Part shown: positions 17,647-26,773 of the stretch, in pieces
How the letters are laid out: every line of letters starts with the position of its first letter
How positions within the stretch are numbered: position 1 is the first letter of the stretch
Assembly (NCBI RefSeq): GCF_902859725.1
Contig: NZ_CADIJP010000001.1
Location: 62,001 to 126,000 of the forward strand
Direction: 5' to 3'
Source of the DNA: Achromobacter mucicolens
GTDB taxonomy: Bacteria > Pseudomonadota > Gammaproteobacteria > Burkholderiales > Burkholderiaceae_B
Length of the DNA stretch: 64,000 nt
The notes under the pieces: model-generated
Seen by the model: only the letters and a program-made list of their open reading frames with translations
What the model was told of the DNA's origin: nothing
Database searches by the model: none
Program-made: the position numbers and the translations under genes

Positions 17647-18462
17647 ATGAATCAAAGCGACCTCACCGTGGCGCGCGTGCGCCACACCCTCAAGATGCGC
17701 ACCCTGACCGTGGCGCGCGTCGAGCGCATCGCCGGGCTGCTGGCCCGTGTGACTTTCACCGGCGAAGACTTGCAGGACTTCGTGTCCGCGTCCTTCGACG
17801 ATCACGTGAAGATCTTTTTCCCCGCCGATCCCTCGCAACCGCCCGTGCTGCCCACTGCCGGGCCGGACGGCATCAAGTTTCCCGACGGCGCGCCCCGGCC
17901 CGCCGCGCGCGACTACACCCCGCGCCGGTTCGACACGGCGCGCCAGGAACTGGAGATCGAGTTCGTGCTGCACGGCGACGGCCCGGCCTCGACCTGGGCC
18001 GAACAGGCCGCGCCCGGCCAGCAACTGGGCATCGGCGGACCGCGCGGTTCGTTTGTGGTGCCCACGGCGTTCGACTGGCATGTGTTGATCGGCGACGAGA
18101 CCGCGCTGCCCGCCATCGCGCGCCGGCTGGAAGAACTGCCCGCCTCGGCGCAGGCGCTGGTGCTGATCGAAGTGCCGGCGGCAGAGAATGAAATCCCGCT
18201 GCAAACGGCCGCGAAGGCATCGGTGCGCTGGCTGCATCGCAACGGGACCGCGCCGGGCTACAGCACGCTCTTGCTGCAAGCCGCGCGCGAGCTGGCGTTG
18301 CCGCAGGGCGAAGGCTATGTGTGGGTGGCGGCGGAATCGGCCACCGCGAAAGCGGTGCGCGAGATCATGGTGGCCCAACACGGTATCGACAAGAGCCGCA
18401 TCCGCGCCGCCAGCTACTGGAAGCGCGGCGCAATTGCCGTGCACGAATCGCACGACGATTGA
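17647..18462 (+). CDS. yqjH: YqjH-like siderophore-interacting ferric reductase
   Basis: Siderophore-interacting protein (SIP) family flavoprotein, 271 residues. It uses NADPH and FAD to reduce ferric siderophores so that iron is released in the cytoplasm. The FAD motif appears as RDYTPRRFD (about residues 89-97), the glycine-rich GGPRGSF (about 133-139) contacts the flavin, and HVLIGDETALPAIARRLE (about 147-164) is the conserved SIP segment. WVAAESATAKAVR and SYWKRG near the C-terminus are also family features. It follows the His-rich PadR gene, so regulation by nickel or iron is likely. Confidence 0.93.
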   Translation: MNQSDLTVARVRHTLKMRTLTVARVERIAGLLARVTFTGEDLQDFVSASFDDHVKIFFPADPSQPPVLPTAGPDGIKFPDGAPRPAARDYTPRRFDTARQELEIEFVLHGDGPASTWAEQAAPGQQLGIGGPRGSFVVPTAFDWHVLIGDETALPAIARRLEELPASAQALVLIEVPAAENEIPLQTAAKASVRWLHRNGTAPGYSTLLLQAARELALPQGEGYVWVAAESATAKAVREIMVAQHGIDKSRIRAASYWKRGAIAVHESHDD

Positions 18463-18484
18463 GCGTGCAGGCCAGGAAAGCGCG

Positions 18485-19372
18485 TCAGGGTTTGCGGCGA
18501 GCCCGCGCCAGCGCAAGCAGATTGGCGGCCCGTGCACCGGTTGCATCGCGCACGGCCAACCCCAGCACCGCGCGCGGCCAATCCAGCGCAAATGGCCGGT
18601 AAAGCACGCCGTCCGGGCGCAGGGGGCGCAGCGAAGCCGGCACGATCGCCACGCCCATCCCCGCCGCCACCAGGTTCACGGCCGATGACAACTGCGGCGC
18701 CTGTTGCCCGATGCGTGGGCTCAGCCCGTGCTGCCGGCACGCCGCCATGATGTCCGCGCTGAGGCCGTAGCCCGATTTGCGCGAGTACAGGATGAAGGTT
18801 TCCTGCTGCAGATCGGCGGGCGCGAGCCGTTTGCGGCGCGCCAGCGCATGGCCCATCGGCATCGCCACAACCAGCGGTTCCTCCACCAGTTGCGTGAACG
18901 TCAATCCGCCGTCCAGCGCAAAGGGCGGGCGCACGAACGCGGCGTCGATCGCGCCGTCGCGCAGTTGCGCCACCAGCGTTTCGCTGTCGCCCTGCGACAG
19001 CGTCATTTCAACTTCCGGGTAGCGTTCGCGGTACTGGCGGATCAGCTCGGTCACCACGCCGTTGAAAGACGCCGACTCGGTGAATCCCAACGTCAGTTCG
19101 CCCACCTCGCCGCGCGCGGCACGCTGGGCCGTGCGCACGGCCGCATCGGCGCGTTGCAGGATGTCCTGCGCGCACGCCAGGAACGCGCGTCCCGCCTCGT
19201 TCAGCGTCACCCCGCGGCCCGTGCGGTCAAAAAGGGGCGTGCCCACTTCCTTTTCAAGCTGGCGGATCTGCTGGCTGAGCGGCGGCTGCGCCATGCCCAG
19301 CAACTCGGCCGCGCGCGTGAAATGCTGGGCCTCGGCAGTGACGACGAAATAGCGAAGATGGCGCAGTTCCAT
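18485..19372 (-). CDS. LysR-type regulator (CatM/BenM-like N-terminus)
   Basis: LysR regulator of 295 residues. MELRHLRYFVVTAEAQHFTRAA opens the HTH, PPLSQQIRQLEKEVG is the recognition region, and an effector domain follows. The ATG at 19372 begins the standard family start; the 16 upstream codons are open but non-conserved. It is divergent from the isocitrate lyase/PEP mutase-family gene across 103 bp and is its probable regulator. A GGAA-ATA-TTCC dyad lies at 19397-19407 in the spacer. Confidence 0.9.
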   Translation of the reverse strand: MELRHLRYFVVTAEAQHFTRAAELLGMAQPPLSQQIRQLEKEVGTPLFDRTGRGVTLNEAGRAFLACAQDILQRADAAVRTAQRAARGEVGELTLGFTESASFNGVVTELIRQYRERYPEVEMTLSQGDSETLVAQLRDGAIDAAFVRPPFALDGGLTFTQLVEEPLVVAMPMGHALARRKRLAPADLQQETFILYSRKSGYGLSADIMAACRQHGLSPRIGQQAPQLSSAVNLVAAGMGVAIVPASLRPLRPDGVLYRPFALDWPRAVLGLAVRDATGARAANLLALARARRKP

Positions 19373-19475
19373 ATTGATATCTAAAGAGTACTGATAGGAA
19401 ATATTCCATATATTGGACATTCTAATGGGGGGCGCAGATCATGCGGGTATGAACCTGTTCCCTTGAAGGCCCCCC

Positions 19476-20336
19476 ATGACTGCCCACTTATCCCCCGGCG
19501 CGCGGTTGCGCCAGCAGCTCTCTGAAAACATCGTCGTGGCGCCCGGCGCTTTCGACGGCCTGTCGGCCCGCCTGGTTGCCGCGGCCGGATTCTCAGCGGT
19601 CTACGCCAGCGGCGGCGCCATTGCGCGCGCCGCCGGCTACCCGGACATTGGTCTGCTCAGCTTCACCGAAGTGATGGACCGTGTGGAAAAGATTGTCGAC
19701 GCCAGTGGCCTGCCCGTCGTGGCGGACGCGGACACCGGATTTGGCGGATCGGCCAATGTGGAACGCACGGTGCGCATGATGGAGCGCGCGGGCGTGGCGG
19801 CGTTTCATATCGAAGACCAGTCCTTTCCCAAGCGCTGCGGCCACCTGGACGACAAGAGCCTGGTCGATGCCGGCGAGATGGCCCGCAAGGTCCACATTGC
19901 GCGCCAGACGCTTGCCGACGCTGACACGCTGGTCATCGCGCGCACCGACGCCATCGCGGTCGAAGGGTTCGACGCGGCCATCGCCCGCGCCGAGCTGTAC
20001 CTGAAGGCCGGCGCCGACATGATCTTTGTCGAGGCGCCGGAGACGCTGGCGCAGATCCGCGCCATTGCCGAGCGGCTGCCGGGCTTGAAGCTCATCAACA
20101 TGTTCTATGGCGGCAAGACGCCGCTGGTGCCGCTGCCAGACCTGGCGGCGATGGGCTACCGCCTGGCGATCATCCCGTCGGACCTGCAGCGCGCGGCGAT
20201 CCACGCGATGCAGGAGACGCTTCGAGCGATTCGGCTGACGGGCGACAGCAGCGCAATGGCGGACCGGCTGACCAGCTTCAAGGAACGCGAAGCAATCGTG
20301 CAGACCGGCCGCTATCTGGCGCTGGACGCTCAGTAG
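19476..20336 (+). CDS. Isocitrate lyase/PEP mutase superfamily enzyme
   Basis: TIM-barrel enzyme of 286 residues in the ICL/PEPM superfamily, which cleaves or forms C-C or C-P bonds next to a carboxylate (2-methylisocitrate lyase, oxaloacetate decarboxylase, carboxyphosphonate mutase). Metal-binding residues appear in VVADADTGFGG, and the catalytic loop is KRCGH (about residues 117-121), the Cys-containing form found in lyases, not phosphonate mutases. FHIEDQSFPKRCGHL is close to PrpB-type enzymes, but no other methylcitrate-cycle gene is present, so the substrate is open. Its 3' end overlaps the convergent WG-repeat gene by 7 bp. Confidence 0.88.
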   Translation: MTAHLSPGARLRQQLSENIVVAPGAFDGLSARLVAAAGFSAVYASGGAIARAAGYPDIGLLSFTEVMDRVEKIVDASGLPVVADADTGFGGSANVERTVRMMERAGVAAFHIEDQSFPKRCGHLDDKSLVDAGEMARKVHIARQTLADADTLVIARTDAIAVEGFDAAIARAELYLKAGADMIFVEAPETLAQIRAIAERLPGLKLINMFYGGKTPLVPLPDLAAMGYRLAIIPSDLQRAAIHAMQETLRAIRLTGDSSAMADRLTSFKEREAIVQTGRYLALDAQ

Positions 20337-23239
20337 GCGCGCGACGCCTCGGTACGCTTGCAGCCGTGCGGCATGCGCAGCGGCCACAGCCGCTGGCCGG
20401 CCGCGCCGTAGAGGGTGCGGATGCCGCATTGCATCCTGACCTGTGCGACCAGGCTGCCGGCGTTGTCGATGATCCGCGAGTCGTCGTCCGTGGATACCAC
20501 CGCACGCTGGTTCTCAAAACCGGACAAGGCCCGGTATTCCGCCGGAATGGCGAACGTGCCCGTGCTATCGACATAGCCGTAGCGCCGGTCGCTGGCGGCT
20601 GGCGCCAGACCTTCGCGCAGCGGACCCAGCGCGTCGAATGCCGGCCCCGTCAGCGCACCCTTGGCATCAACCCAGCGCATGCCGCCGCCAGACAGATGTG
20701 TGACGGCGCGGCCTTCGGAGAAACCCGATCCAAACCCTTCCACCGTCAACCGGGTCTTGCCGGACAAGTCCGTGTAGTCCGTCATGGTGCCCCGGTCGGC
20801 CGAGTAATACCGGATCAGCAGGTCGGAGCGTGGCGGCCACGTCCATTCGCCGCGGGGCAGGGTGGCCAGGATCTTGCCGTTGGCGTCCATGACCTGCGTG
20901 CCCTTGGCGTTGGACGTCAGCGCGCGCGCCGGCGTGCCTTGGAAGAGGGTGCCGGTGCGGGCTGCCGGCGCGATCTGCCACGCGCCCTTGCCGTTCAGGT
21001 AGCCTTCGCGGTCGGCGCGGCGGATCTCCATCCAGTCGCCCAGCCGCAGGTAGTCGGCATCCTTCATGTCCAGCGCGTCCGAGCCGTCCGGCGAGATGAT
21101 CCAACGGCGCTCGCTGTTGCCCGCGCTGACAGAGCCATCCCCAAAATCGCCCACCTGCAATCCGCGCATGAAGGCGGTCAGCGCCTGGCCGCGCGTATTG
21201 AACAGTGCGGCGGGACGGTCATATTCGTCTTCTTGCTTGCCGGGCTGCGTCACCCGCCATAGCGTGTCGTTCACGCGCTCCACGCCGTGGTGGCTGGCAG
21301 GCACGACCCACTTGCCTTGCAGGTCGATGACGCCGACCCGGCCCGCGCCCAGCGATGCGATCGCCTGGCCATTCTGGAAGTCGCCGATGCTGCGGAACGT
21401 TGGGGCGGCCAGCAGCTTGCCGGCTGCAAAATCGTACAGACCCCACGGCGCGCCGTCTGCCGCCGTTTGCACAAAGCGCGCCACGCCGGGCGCCACGACC
21501 TGCGTATCGAAGTTCTCGGGCAGCTCGAACGTCTTGCCCGCGCGGTCGATCATGCGCACCACGCCGTCGCCATACACCTGCGCGTAGCCATGACGGAACA
21601 TGCCGATGTGCTGCTGCGCGGGCAGGTCGATGCGCTTGCCGCGCGCGTCCAGCAGCAACATGCCGTCGTCGGTTTCGGCCGCGTAGCGCAACTGGTCCGC
21701 TGTCAGGGCTGCGGCGTTTTCATAATCGGTGTCGTCCAGCGGTGTTACGGCAGACCAGGACGGATCGGTGACCATGCTGCCATCGGCAAGCAGCAGACCC
21801 ACTTGTGTGTCGTCGCAATTGCAGTGGCTTTGACCCAGCAGGCCCAGCGGACCGCCCGGGACGCCGGCTGGCAGCGGCTGGAGTTGCTGGTTCTGAAGCG
21901 CCTCTACCGTCTCGGGTTTGAGCAGCGGCTTGCCGTCCTTGTCCACCACATTGAGCAGGGAGCCTTGCTCGTCGGACAGCCACAGATTGCCTTCGCGCGT
22001 CTGCAGGCGGCGGGCGTCCGCGAGCCATGCGGGCGCCGTGCCGCCGTGCAGCCACGCGCCGGTCGGCGTCAGCAAACCGGCGGCGCGGCGGGATTCGTCC
22101 ACGAAAAGGACATAGCCCTCAAGTTCGTCGCCGGCCGACAGTCCCGCGCCCAACGTGACCGGCGCGGCATGGCCGGGCACCAGTGCCATCAGCTTGTCGC
22201 CCGACCGATACAGAATGGTGTCGGCGTGGCGCTGCGACGTCTGGCCTTCTTCAGTTGTCAGCGTGGCCACGATCGTGCCGGTGCGGTCCATCACCGCAAA
22301 GCCGCCCCGCTGCGGCAACTGCGCGCTGTAGAAAGCCTTGCCCACCGGCAGGATGCTTTCGTACTGCTGATCCGCGCCGATCAGCTTGCCGTCCGCCGTC
22401 ACCAGCACGGAGCCGTCCGGACCGTAGCCCGAGGCCAGATTGCCGTCGTCCTGCAAGGAGATGTCGTCGAACACCGGGTCCACGACCCAGTTCCAGTCCT
22501 TGTCCACCACGCCGTACTTGGCTTGGCCGTTGGTGGCGATGTACAGGCCCTTGTCGCCCAGCGGCCGCGTGATGACGACACCGTTTCCGCCGAAGCGGCG
22601 TTCGCCGCTGGTTGAACGGTACTCCTCTTTGTACTGAACCGTGGCCCGCGCGGGCACGCCATCGAACAGGCGCACGGCACGCACCACCTCGTCGAACGGC
22701 TCGCCCGCCGGATTGCCCTGGCGGTCGATCAGCAACGGCTTGCCGTCCAGCGTCACCGCCGCCAACCCGACCTCGACAAAGTCCTGTGCCGTGTCGTAGC
22801 GCGGGCGCACGGCCATGCGGCCATTGCGGTCGATGTAGCCCCACTTGCCTTGCCACCGCACGGCGGCAAGCCCGTGGCGGAAATCGCCCACTTCCTCAAA
22901 GATCGGCTCGATCGCGACGCGGCCGTTCTGGTCCAGAAAGCCCCACGCGTGGCGGCGCAGCGAGTTGTCGCGCGGCACTCGGTCGATGTTCTCGATGGCT
23001 GACGGCAGCAGCACCGCGGCGCGGCCGTCCTGCAGATCCCGGATGCAGCCGTTGCTGAAGGGGTTGCGCGCGGAGATGTCGTCGGCAGCCGGATAAGCCG
23101 GATAATCGGATTCGGCCAGGCAATAGATGTGGCCCGGCTGCACGTAGCCGGTCTGCGCCTGAACGGACAGGGATGCGCCCAGCGCGGCCAATGCGCAGGC
23201 GAGGCGGGTGGTTCGTAGCACGCGTGACGTCATGATCAT
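20330..23239 (-). CDS. Exported WG-repeat protein B
   Basis: Large exported protein of 969 residues. A signal peptide ends at about VQAQ (residue 28). The mature part carries degenerate WG repeats of the form W-G-hydrophobic-hydrophobic-D-x-x-G followed by a short pause and P-x-[FY], for example AWGFLDQNGRVAIEPIF, KWGYIDRNGRMAVRPRY and RYGYVDSTGTFAIPAEY. Two Cys lie near the mature N-terminus, two near the C-terminus and a CNC in the middle, suggesting disulfides. The start ATG (23239) overlaps the stop of the preceding paralogue as ATGA, so translation is coupled; an ATG two codons later is an alternative. WG-repeat function is unknown; the repeats probably fold into a beta-rich solenoid or propeller. 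Confidence 0.85.
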   Translation of the reverse strand: MIMTSRVLRTTRLACALAALGASLSVQAQTGYVQPGHIYCLAESDYPAYPAADDISARNPFSNGCIRDLQDGRAAVLLPSAIENIDRVPRDNSLRRHAWGFLDQNGRVAIEPIFEEVGDFRHGLAAVRWQGKWGYIDRNGRMAVRPRYDTAQDFVEVGLAAVTLDGKPLLIDRQGNPAGEPFDEVVRAVRLFDGVPARATVQYKEEYRSTSGERRFGGNGVVITRPLGDKGLYIATNGQAKYGVVDKDWNWVVDPVFDDISLQDDGNLASGYGPDGSVLVTADGKLIGADQQYESILPVGKAFYSAQLPQRGGFAVMDRTGTIVATLTTEEGQTSQRHADTILYRSGDKLMALVPGHAAPVTLGAGLSAGDELEGYVLFVDESRRAAGLLTPTGAWLHGGTAPAWLADARRLQTREGNLWLSDEQGSLLNVVDKDGKPLLKPETVEALQNQQLQPLPAGVPGGPLGLLGQSHCNCDDTQVGLLLADGSMVTDPSWSAVTPLDDTDYENAAALTADQLRYAAETDDGMLLLDARGKRIDLPAQQHIGMFRHGYAQVYGDGVVRMIDRAGKTFELPENFDTQVVAPGVARFVQTAADGAPWGLYDFAAGKLLAAPTFRSIGDFQNGQAIASLGAGRVGVIDLQGKWVVPASHHGVERVNDTLWRVTQPGKQEDEYDRPAALFNTRGQALTAFMRGLQVGDFGDGSVSAGNSERRWIISPDGSDALDMKDADYLRLGDWMEIRRADREGYLNGKGAWQIAPAARTGTLFQGTPARALTSNAKGTQVMDANGKILATLPRGEWTWPPRSDLLIRYYSADRGTMTDYTDLSGKTRLTVEGFGSGFSEGRAVTHLSGGGMRWVDAKGALTGPAFDALGPLREGLAPAASDRRYGYVDSTGTFAIPAEYRALSGFENQRAVVSTDDDSRIIDNAGSLVAQVRMQCGIRTLYGAAGQRLWPLRMPHGCKRTEASRAY

Positions 23240-26200
23240 TCTGCGATGGCGTTGTCGACTGCCGGCGGCGAGATGCCAGCGGCCTCGGGGCAGGTGAGTT
23301 TCCGGGGCGGCCAGCTCTGCCGGTCCTCTGCATCCACGATCACCACCGTGTCGCACAGCACGCCGAACAGCGCGGTGGTCTTGCCCTGGGTATCGATGTA
23401 CTCGATGAGCCGATTGCGCCGCACCAGCGCGCGGCCTTCCGAAAAGTCGCCGGCCCACGTGAACGCCGGCGCAATCGCATAGCGTCCGGTCAGATCGATG
23501 TAGCCGTACAGCTTGCCCGTGCGCTCCAGGCGGCGCGCCCGCGCCAGTCCGTCCTTCATGCGGCCAAGCTGGTTGAAGTGCGCGCCCACGACGCGCTTGC
23601 CGTTTGCGTCGATGAAGCCGTACTTGTTGTCGCCGTCGCTGTAGGGCGCCACGCCCTCGCTGGCCTTGTCGCTGTCGATGGCGTAGCGGCCGGGCAGGCG
23701 GGTGACCTCGCGGCCTTGCAGGTCCACCAGAATGCTCGATCCGCTCTCGTGGTCATTGACGACGACGCGCTGCATCGATGCCAGCGGCGTGGCGTCGCCC
23801 CACTGTTCGAGCAGGGTCTTGCCGGTCTGGTCGATCACGCGATAGCCCGCGCCGATATTGGCGCGCGCCAGGCCTTCGGGCTGCGTAAAGAACGGATTGA
23901 ATTCGCCGTATTGCGCGGGCACCTTCATGTTGCCGCTCGCATCGATGGCGCCTTCGCGTTCGTCAAAGTCGATGTAAAGCCAGTCGCCGAATTGCTGCTT
24001 GTTGTTGGGCCGGCCCTCCGACAAGCGGATGGAGGCGCCCTCTGCATCGATCAGGACAGCGCTTGCGTCGGCCAATTCACCGAGAAAGCGCCCATCGGCA
24101 AGCTTCTGCGGCTTGCCGACCACGGGCTCACTTGTTTTGCCGGTGCGCAGGTTGATGACGCGGTAGGCGCGTTCGGTGTAGCCGCCGCGATTGCGCTTTC
24201 CCTCTGGCGCTTCGGCCAGCATCAGGCCATTGCCCAGGTATTCCAGGTCGTAGGCCCCGTTGTAGCGGGCGGGCACCACCCACTGGCCCTCGCGGTTGAC
24301 CACGCCCCAGCGGTTCTTGTCCTGGACCTTGGCCCAGTCGTCCTCGAACTCCTGTATCTGCTCGTAGGCCGGCTTGAGCGCGGGCGCGCCCTTGCGCACG
24401 TTCCACAGGCCCGAGCGGCGCTGGCGGTTTTCGTTGCGTGCGTAGTAGTGCAGCAGTTCGCCGTCAAGGCGCGAGGCCTCTTCCAGCACGTACGCGGGAA
24501 CGGACACTTCCTGCCCGCGGGCATCGATCAGCAGTGCGTCGCCGCGCAGCATGTCCTTCGTGCGGGCCCAGGTGTAGGGGCCCTTGAAGGGGCGGATCTC
24601 GGTGTAGCGCGGTTCGATGGCCCACGCGCCGTCCACGCCGATCGCACCGGCTTGGTAGTTCCTGGTGCGCGCCACGAGGGGCAGCGTGACGTCGTACGTA
24701 TCGATGTTCGCCCAATCCGGATTCGTGACGATCTTGCCCGCCGCCGTGAGGATGCCGGTCGGCTGGCCATAGTCGTGCGGACGCAGGAGCGCCAGCGGGG
24801 CATCGTCATCGCGGGCGGTCGTGCGCGCGTAGTGGAACTCGCTGACGTCGTAGGCGCGTAGTTGCGCGAGGGAGGCCTCGTCGAGGATGCCAAGGCCGTC
24901 CCGGCCGTAGACTTGGTAAAGCGATTCGTCTGCGTTGGCGCTGGCGGTCGTTTGCGCGGCGTCTGCCGCGGCGGTGGCGGCGTCCATTGCAGCATCTGCC
25001 GCTGTATCGGCTTGCTCTGCGTCAGCCGCCATGGCATCGCCTGCGGCAGCCTCGGCTTGAGTCGCCTCGGTAGGCGCCGCATCTGCCTCCGTTGCCGCTT
25101 GGGCAATATCGGTTGCGGCATGTGCGGCAACCGGCGCGTCCTGGAAAGCCGCCGCAGTCTCCGCTTCGGACGCCGCCTGCACCGCAGCCGCCGCATCGGC
25201 GGCATGGGCTTGATCTTCCGCGCTCATCGCGTCGCCGGCCGCGTCGGCTGCACCGGTCGCGCGCCGCGCCGCGCCGTAGACCCACGCGCGCCCTTGATGA
25301 ATCTTGACCTCGCCGCTGCGCAAGGGAATCAGCTGCAGCCTGCCCTCGGGATCGATCAGCAGCGTCATGCCGGGCTCGGCGGCAAAGCGCCAGCCGTCTT
25401 GCTCCCGCACACCCACATAGTCGCTTTCGAACGTGTGCATGGGTTGGAGCTTGCCATCCAGCAGCAACGTCCCGCCATCCGCGACCCGCACCAGCCATAT
25501 GCCCGGCGCCACCCGCTCCACGCGTTCGTAACGCTCGGCCGACAGCGCCTCGCCGCGCACATCCACGAATTCCCATGCCCGTTCGCGGTTCACGGCCACC
25601 ACATCGCCATCGCGCAACGGCGGGGCGAGCGAGCGCAGCACTTGCGGGCTGATTGCCCAGGTGCCGTTTTGATCCAGCAGACCCCACCAGCCGCCGTAGC
25701 GCGAATCGCGCGTCTGCGCGGGCAGTTGGCCGCTGGTCGGCGCGGCCAGCGCCATCACCCCTTCGGGCAGCGCGGCAGGCTTGCCGGTTACGGTGTTCAC
25801 CAGGCGCGGCGGCGTCGGAATTTCCATCGCCGCCAGCTTCTGGCCGGGCTCAAACCCCGAGGTGCGCGTGCCCAGCGGAAAGGTCTTCACGACCTTGCCC
25901 TGACGGTCGATCAGCACATCCCGTCCGTCCTCTTCGGCCAGCGCCGTGCCTTGCGCGTTGAATCCGGTCGCGTCGCTAAAGCGCGGCGGGATGACCCAGC
26001 GTCCCCGGGGGTCGATGTAACCCCAGAGATCCTGCTGGCTGACGGCGGCCAGCCCGTTCTGGAAGGAGCGGGCTTCCGAATACGCCGGCGCGATGGCCAT
26101 GACGCCTTGCTTGTCGATAAAACCCCAGGCAGCGGAATCGCCATCGGCGGTGCCCACCAGCACAGCCGCCAGGCCTTCCTGGAATGGCTGGTGGCACGAT

Positions 26201-26343
26201 GTGCCCGCGCCTTCGCCGAAATTGTTGTACGCGCACTGCTGCGCCCAGTTGGTTTGCGCGTGCGAAGTGACCGGCGCCAGGAGCGCCATCCCGGCCAGCG
26301 CCGCCGCAAGCGCCAGCGGCTTGAAGATGGGCGCCGCCGTCAT
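23236..26343 (-). CDS. Exported WG-repeat protein A with Ala-rich insert
   Basis: Exported protein of 1,035 residues, paralogous to the downstream gene. The signal peptide ends at about TSHAQ (residue 30). WG repeats include AWGFIDKQGVMAIAPAY, LWGYIDPRGRWVIPPRF, RWGVVNREGQWVVPARY and LYGYIDLTGRYAIAPAF. Residues about 358-475 are a low-complexity stretch of Ala, Asp, Glu, Thr and Gln that interrupts the repeat array and probably forms a flexible or helical linker. Cys pairs occur at both ends of the mature chain. It is the first gene of a two-gene operon, with 430 bp of non-coding DNA upstream. No function is known. Confidence 0.85.
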   Translation of the reverse strand: MTAAPIFKPLALAAALAGMALLAPVTSHAQTNWAQQCAYNNFGEGAGTSCHQPFQEGLAAVLVGTADGDSAAWGFIDKQGVMAIAPAYSEARSFQNGLAAVSQQDLWGYIDPRGRWVIPPRFSDATGFNAQGTALAEEDGRDVLIDRQGKVVKTFPLGTRTSGFEPGQKLAAMEIPTPPRLVNTVTGKPAALPEGVMALAAPTSGQLPAQTRDSRYGGWWGLLDQNGTWAISPQVLRSLAPPLRDGDVVAVNRERAWEFVDVRGEALSAERYERVERVAPGIWLVRVADGGTLLLDGKLQPMHTFESDYVGVREQDGWRFAAEPGMTLLIDPEGRLQLIPLRSGEVKIHQGRAWVYGAARRATGAADAAGDAMSAEDQAHAADAAAAVQAASEAETAAAFQDAPVAAHAATDIAQAATEADAAPTEATQAEAAAGDAMAADAEQADTAADAAMDAATAAADAAQTTASANADESLYQVYGRDGLGILDEASLAQLRAYDVSEFHYARTTARDDDAPLALLRPHDYGQPTGILTAAGKIVTNPDWANIDTYDVTLPLVARTRNYQAGAIGVDGAWAIEPRYTEIRPFKGPYTWARTKDMLRGDALLIDARGQEVSVPAYVLEEASRLDGELLHYYARNENRQRRSGLWNVRKGAPALKPAYEQIQEFEDDWAKVQDKNRWGVVNREGQWVVPARYNGAYDLEYLGNGLMLAEAPEGKRNRGGYTERAYRVINLRTGKTSEPVVGKPQKLADGRFLGELADASAVLIDAEGASIRLSEGRPNNKQQFGDWLYIDFDEREGAIDASGNMKVPAQYGEFNPFFTQPEGLARANIGAGYRVIDQTGKTLLEQWGDATPLASMQRVVVNDHESGSSILVDLQGREVTRLPGRYAIDSDKASEGVAPYSDGDNKYGFIDANGKRVVGAHFNQLGRMKDGLARARRLERTGKLYGYIDLTGRYAIAPAFTWAGDFSEGRALVRRNRLIEYIDTQGKTTALFGVLCDTVVIVDAEDRQSWPPRKLTCPEAAGISPPAVDNAIAE

Positions 26344-26773
26344 GGGTTGCGGGCGCGGTTAACAACCGCGGAAACGAACGTGCCGGACCGGGCGTGCCAC
26401 ATGAGTCGATGCCTGCCGAAGGATTGGGAAGGCAGCCACTGTACTCAGCGGTGCCCGGGGACGGATCGGGAGATGTAACCATCAAAAACGAAGCGTTAAC
26501 ATGTCAGAGTCTCGGGCCGATATTTGCGGTAATTCCCGCCATATTTCAAAAACATCGCGCAATTTCTTTTTTTGTGCACACGTTGAAGGTTGGCCGAGCC
26601 GTCCGATTCAGGCGGCCGTCTCGGTCACTAGTGCGGTTTTGCGCACCGCCGTGACATTCCCTCCACGCATGCAGCGGGCAAAAAATAATCGGTTGAGCCT
26701 CGCGTCTGGCGACCCTGTAATAGCGCCAATGCCCGCCTGAACGGGGGCGACGTTTCCTTGTGAGAGGTTCGCC
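26344..26773. other. Gene-free stretch between WG operon and MFS gene
   Basis: 430 bp serving as divergent promoter region for the WG-repeat operon (minus) and an MFS gene (plus). Its middle (about 26480-26600) is unusually AT-rich for this genome, including an A/T run with seven T near 26568. A plus-strand promoter candidate lies at 26693-26721. No gene is convincing. Confidence 0.6.
26693..26721 (+). promoter_or_regulatory. Sigma-70-like promoter of the MFS gene
   Basis: TTGAGC and TGTAAT separated by 17 bp, with the -10 about 52 bp upstream of the start at 26774. GAGAGG precedes that ATG as ribosome-binding site. Confidence 0.4.

Noticed and set aside
19476-20336. PrpB of a methylcitrate cycle
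   Set aside because: The KRCGH loop fits a lyase, but prpC and aconitase genes are absent, so I kept only the superfamily name.
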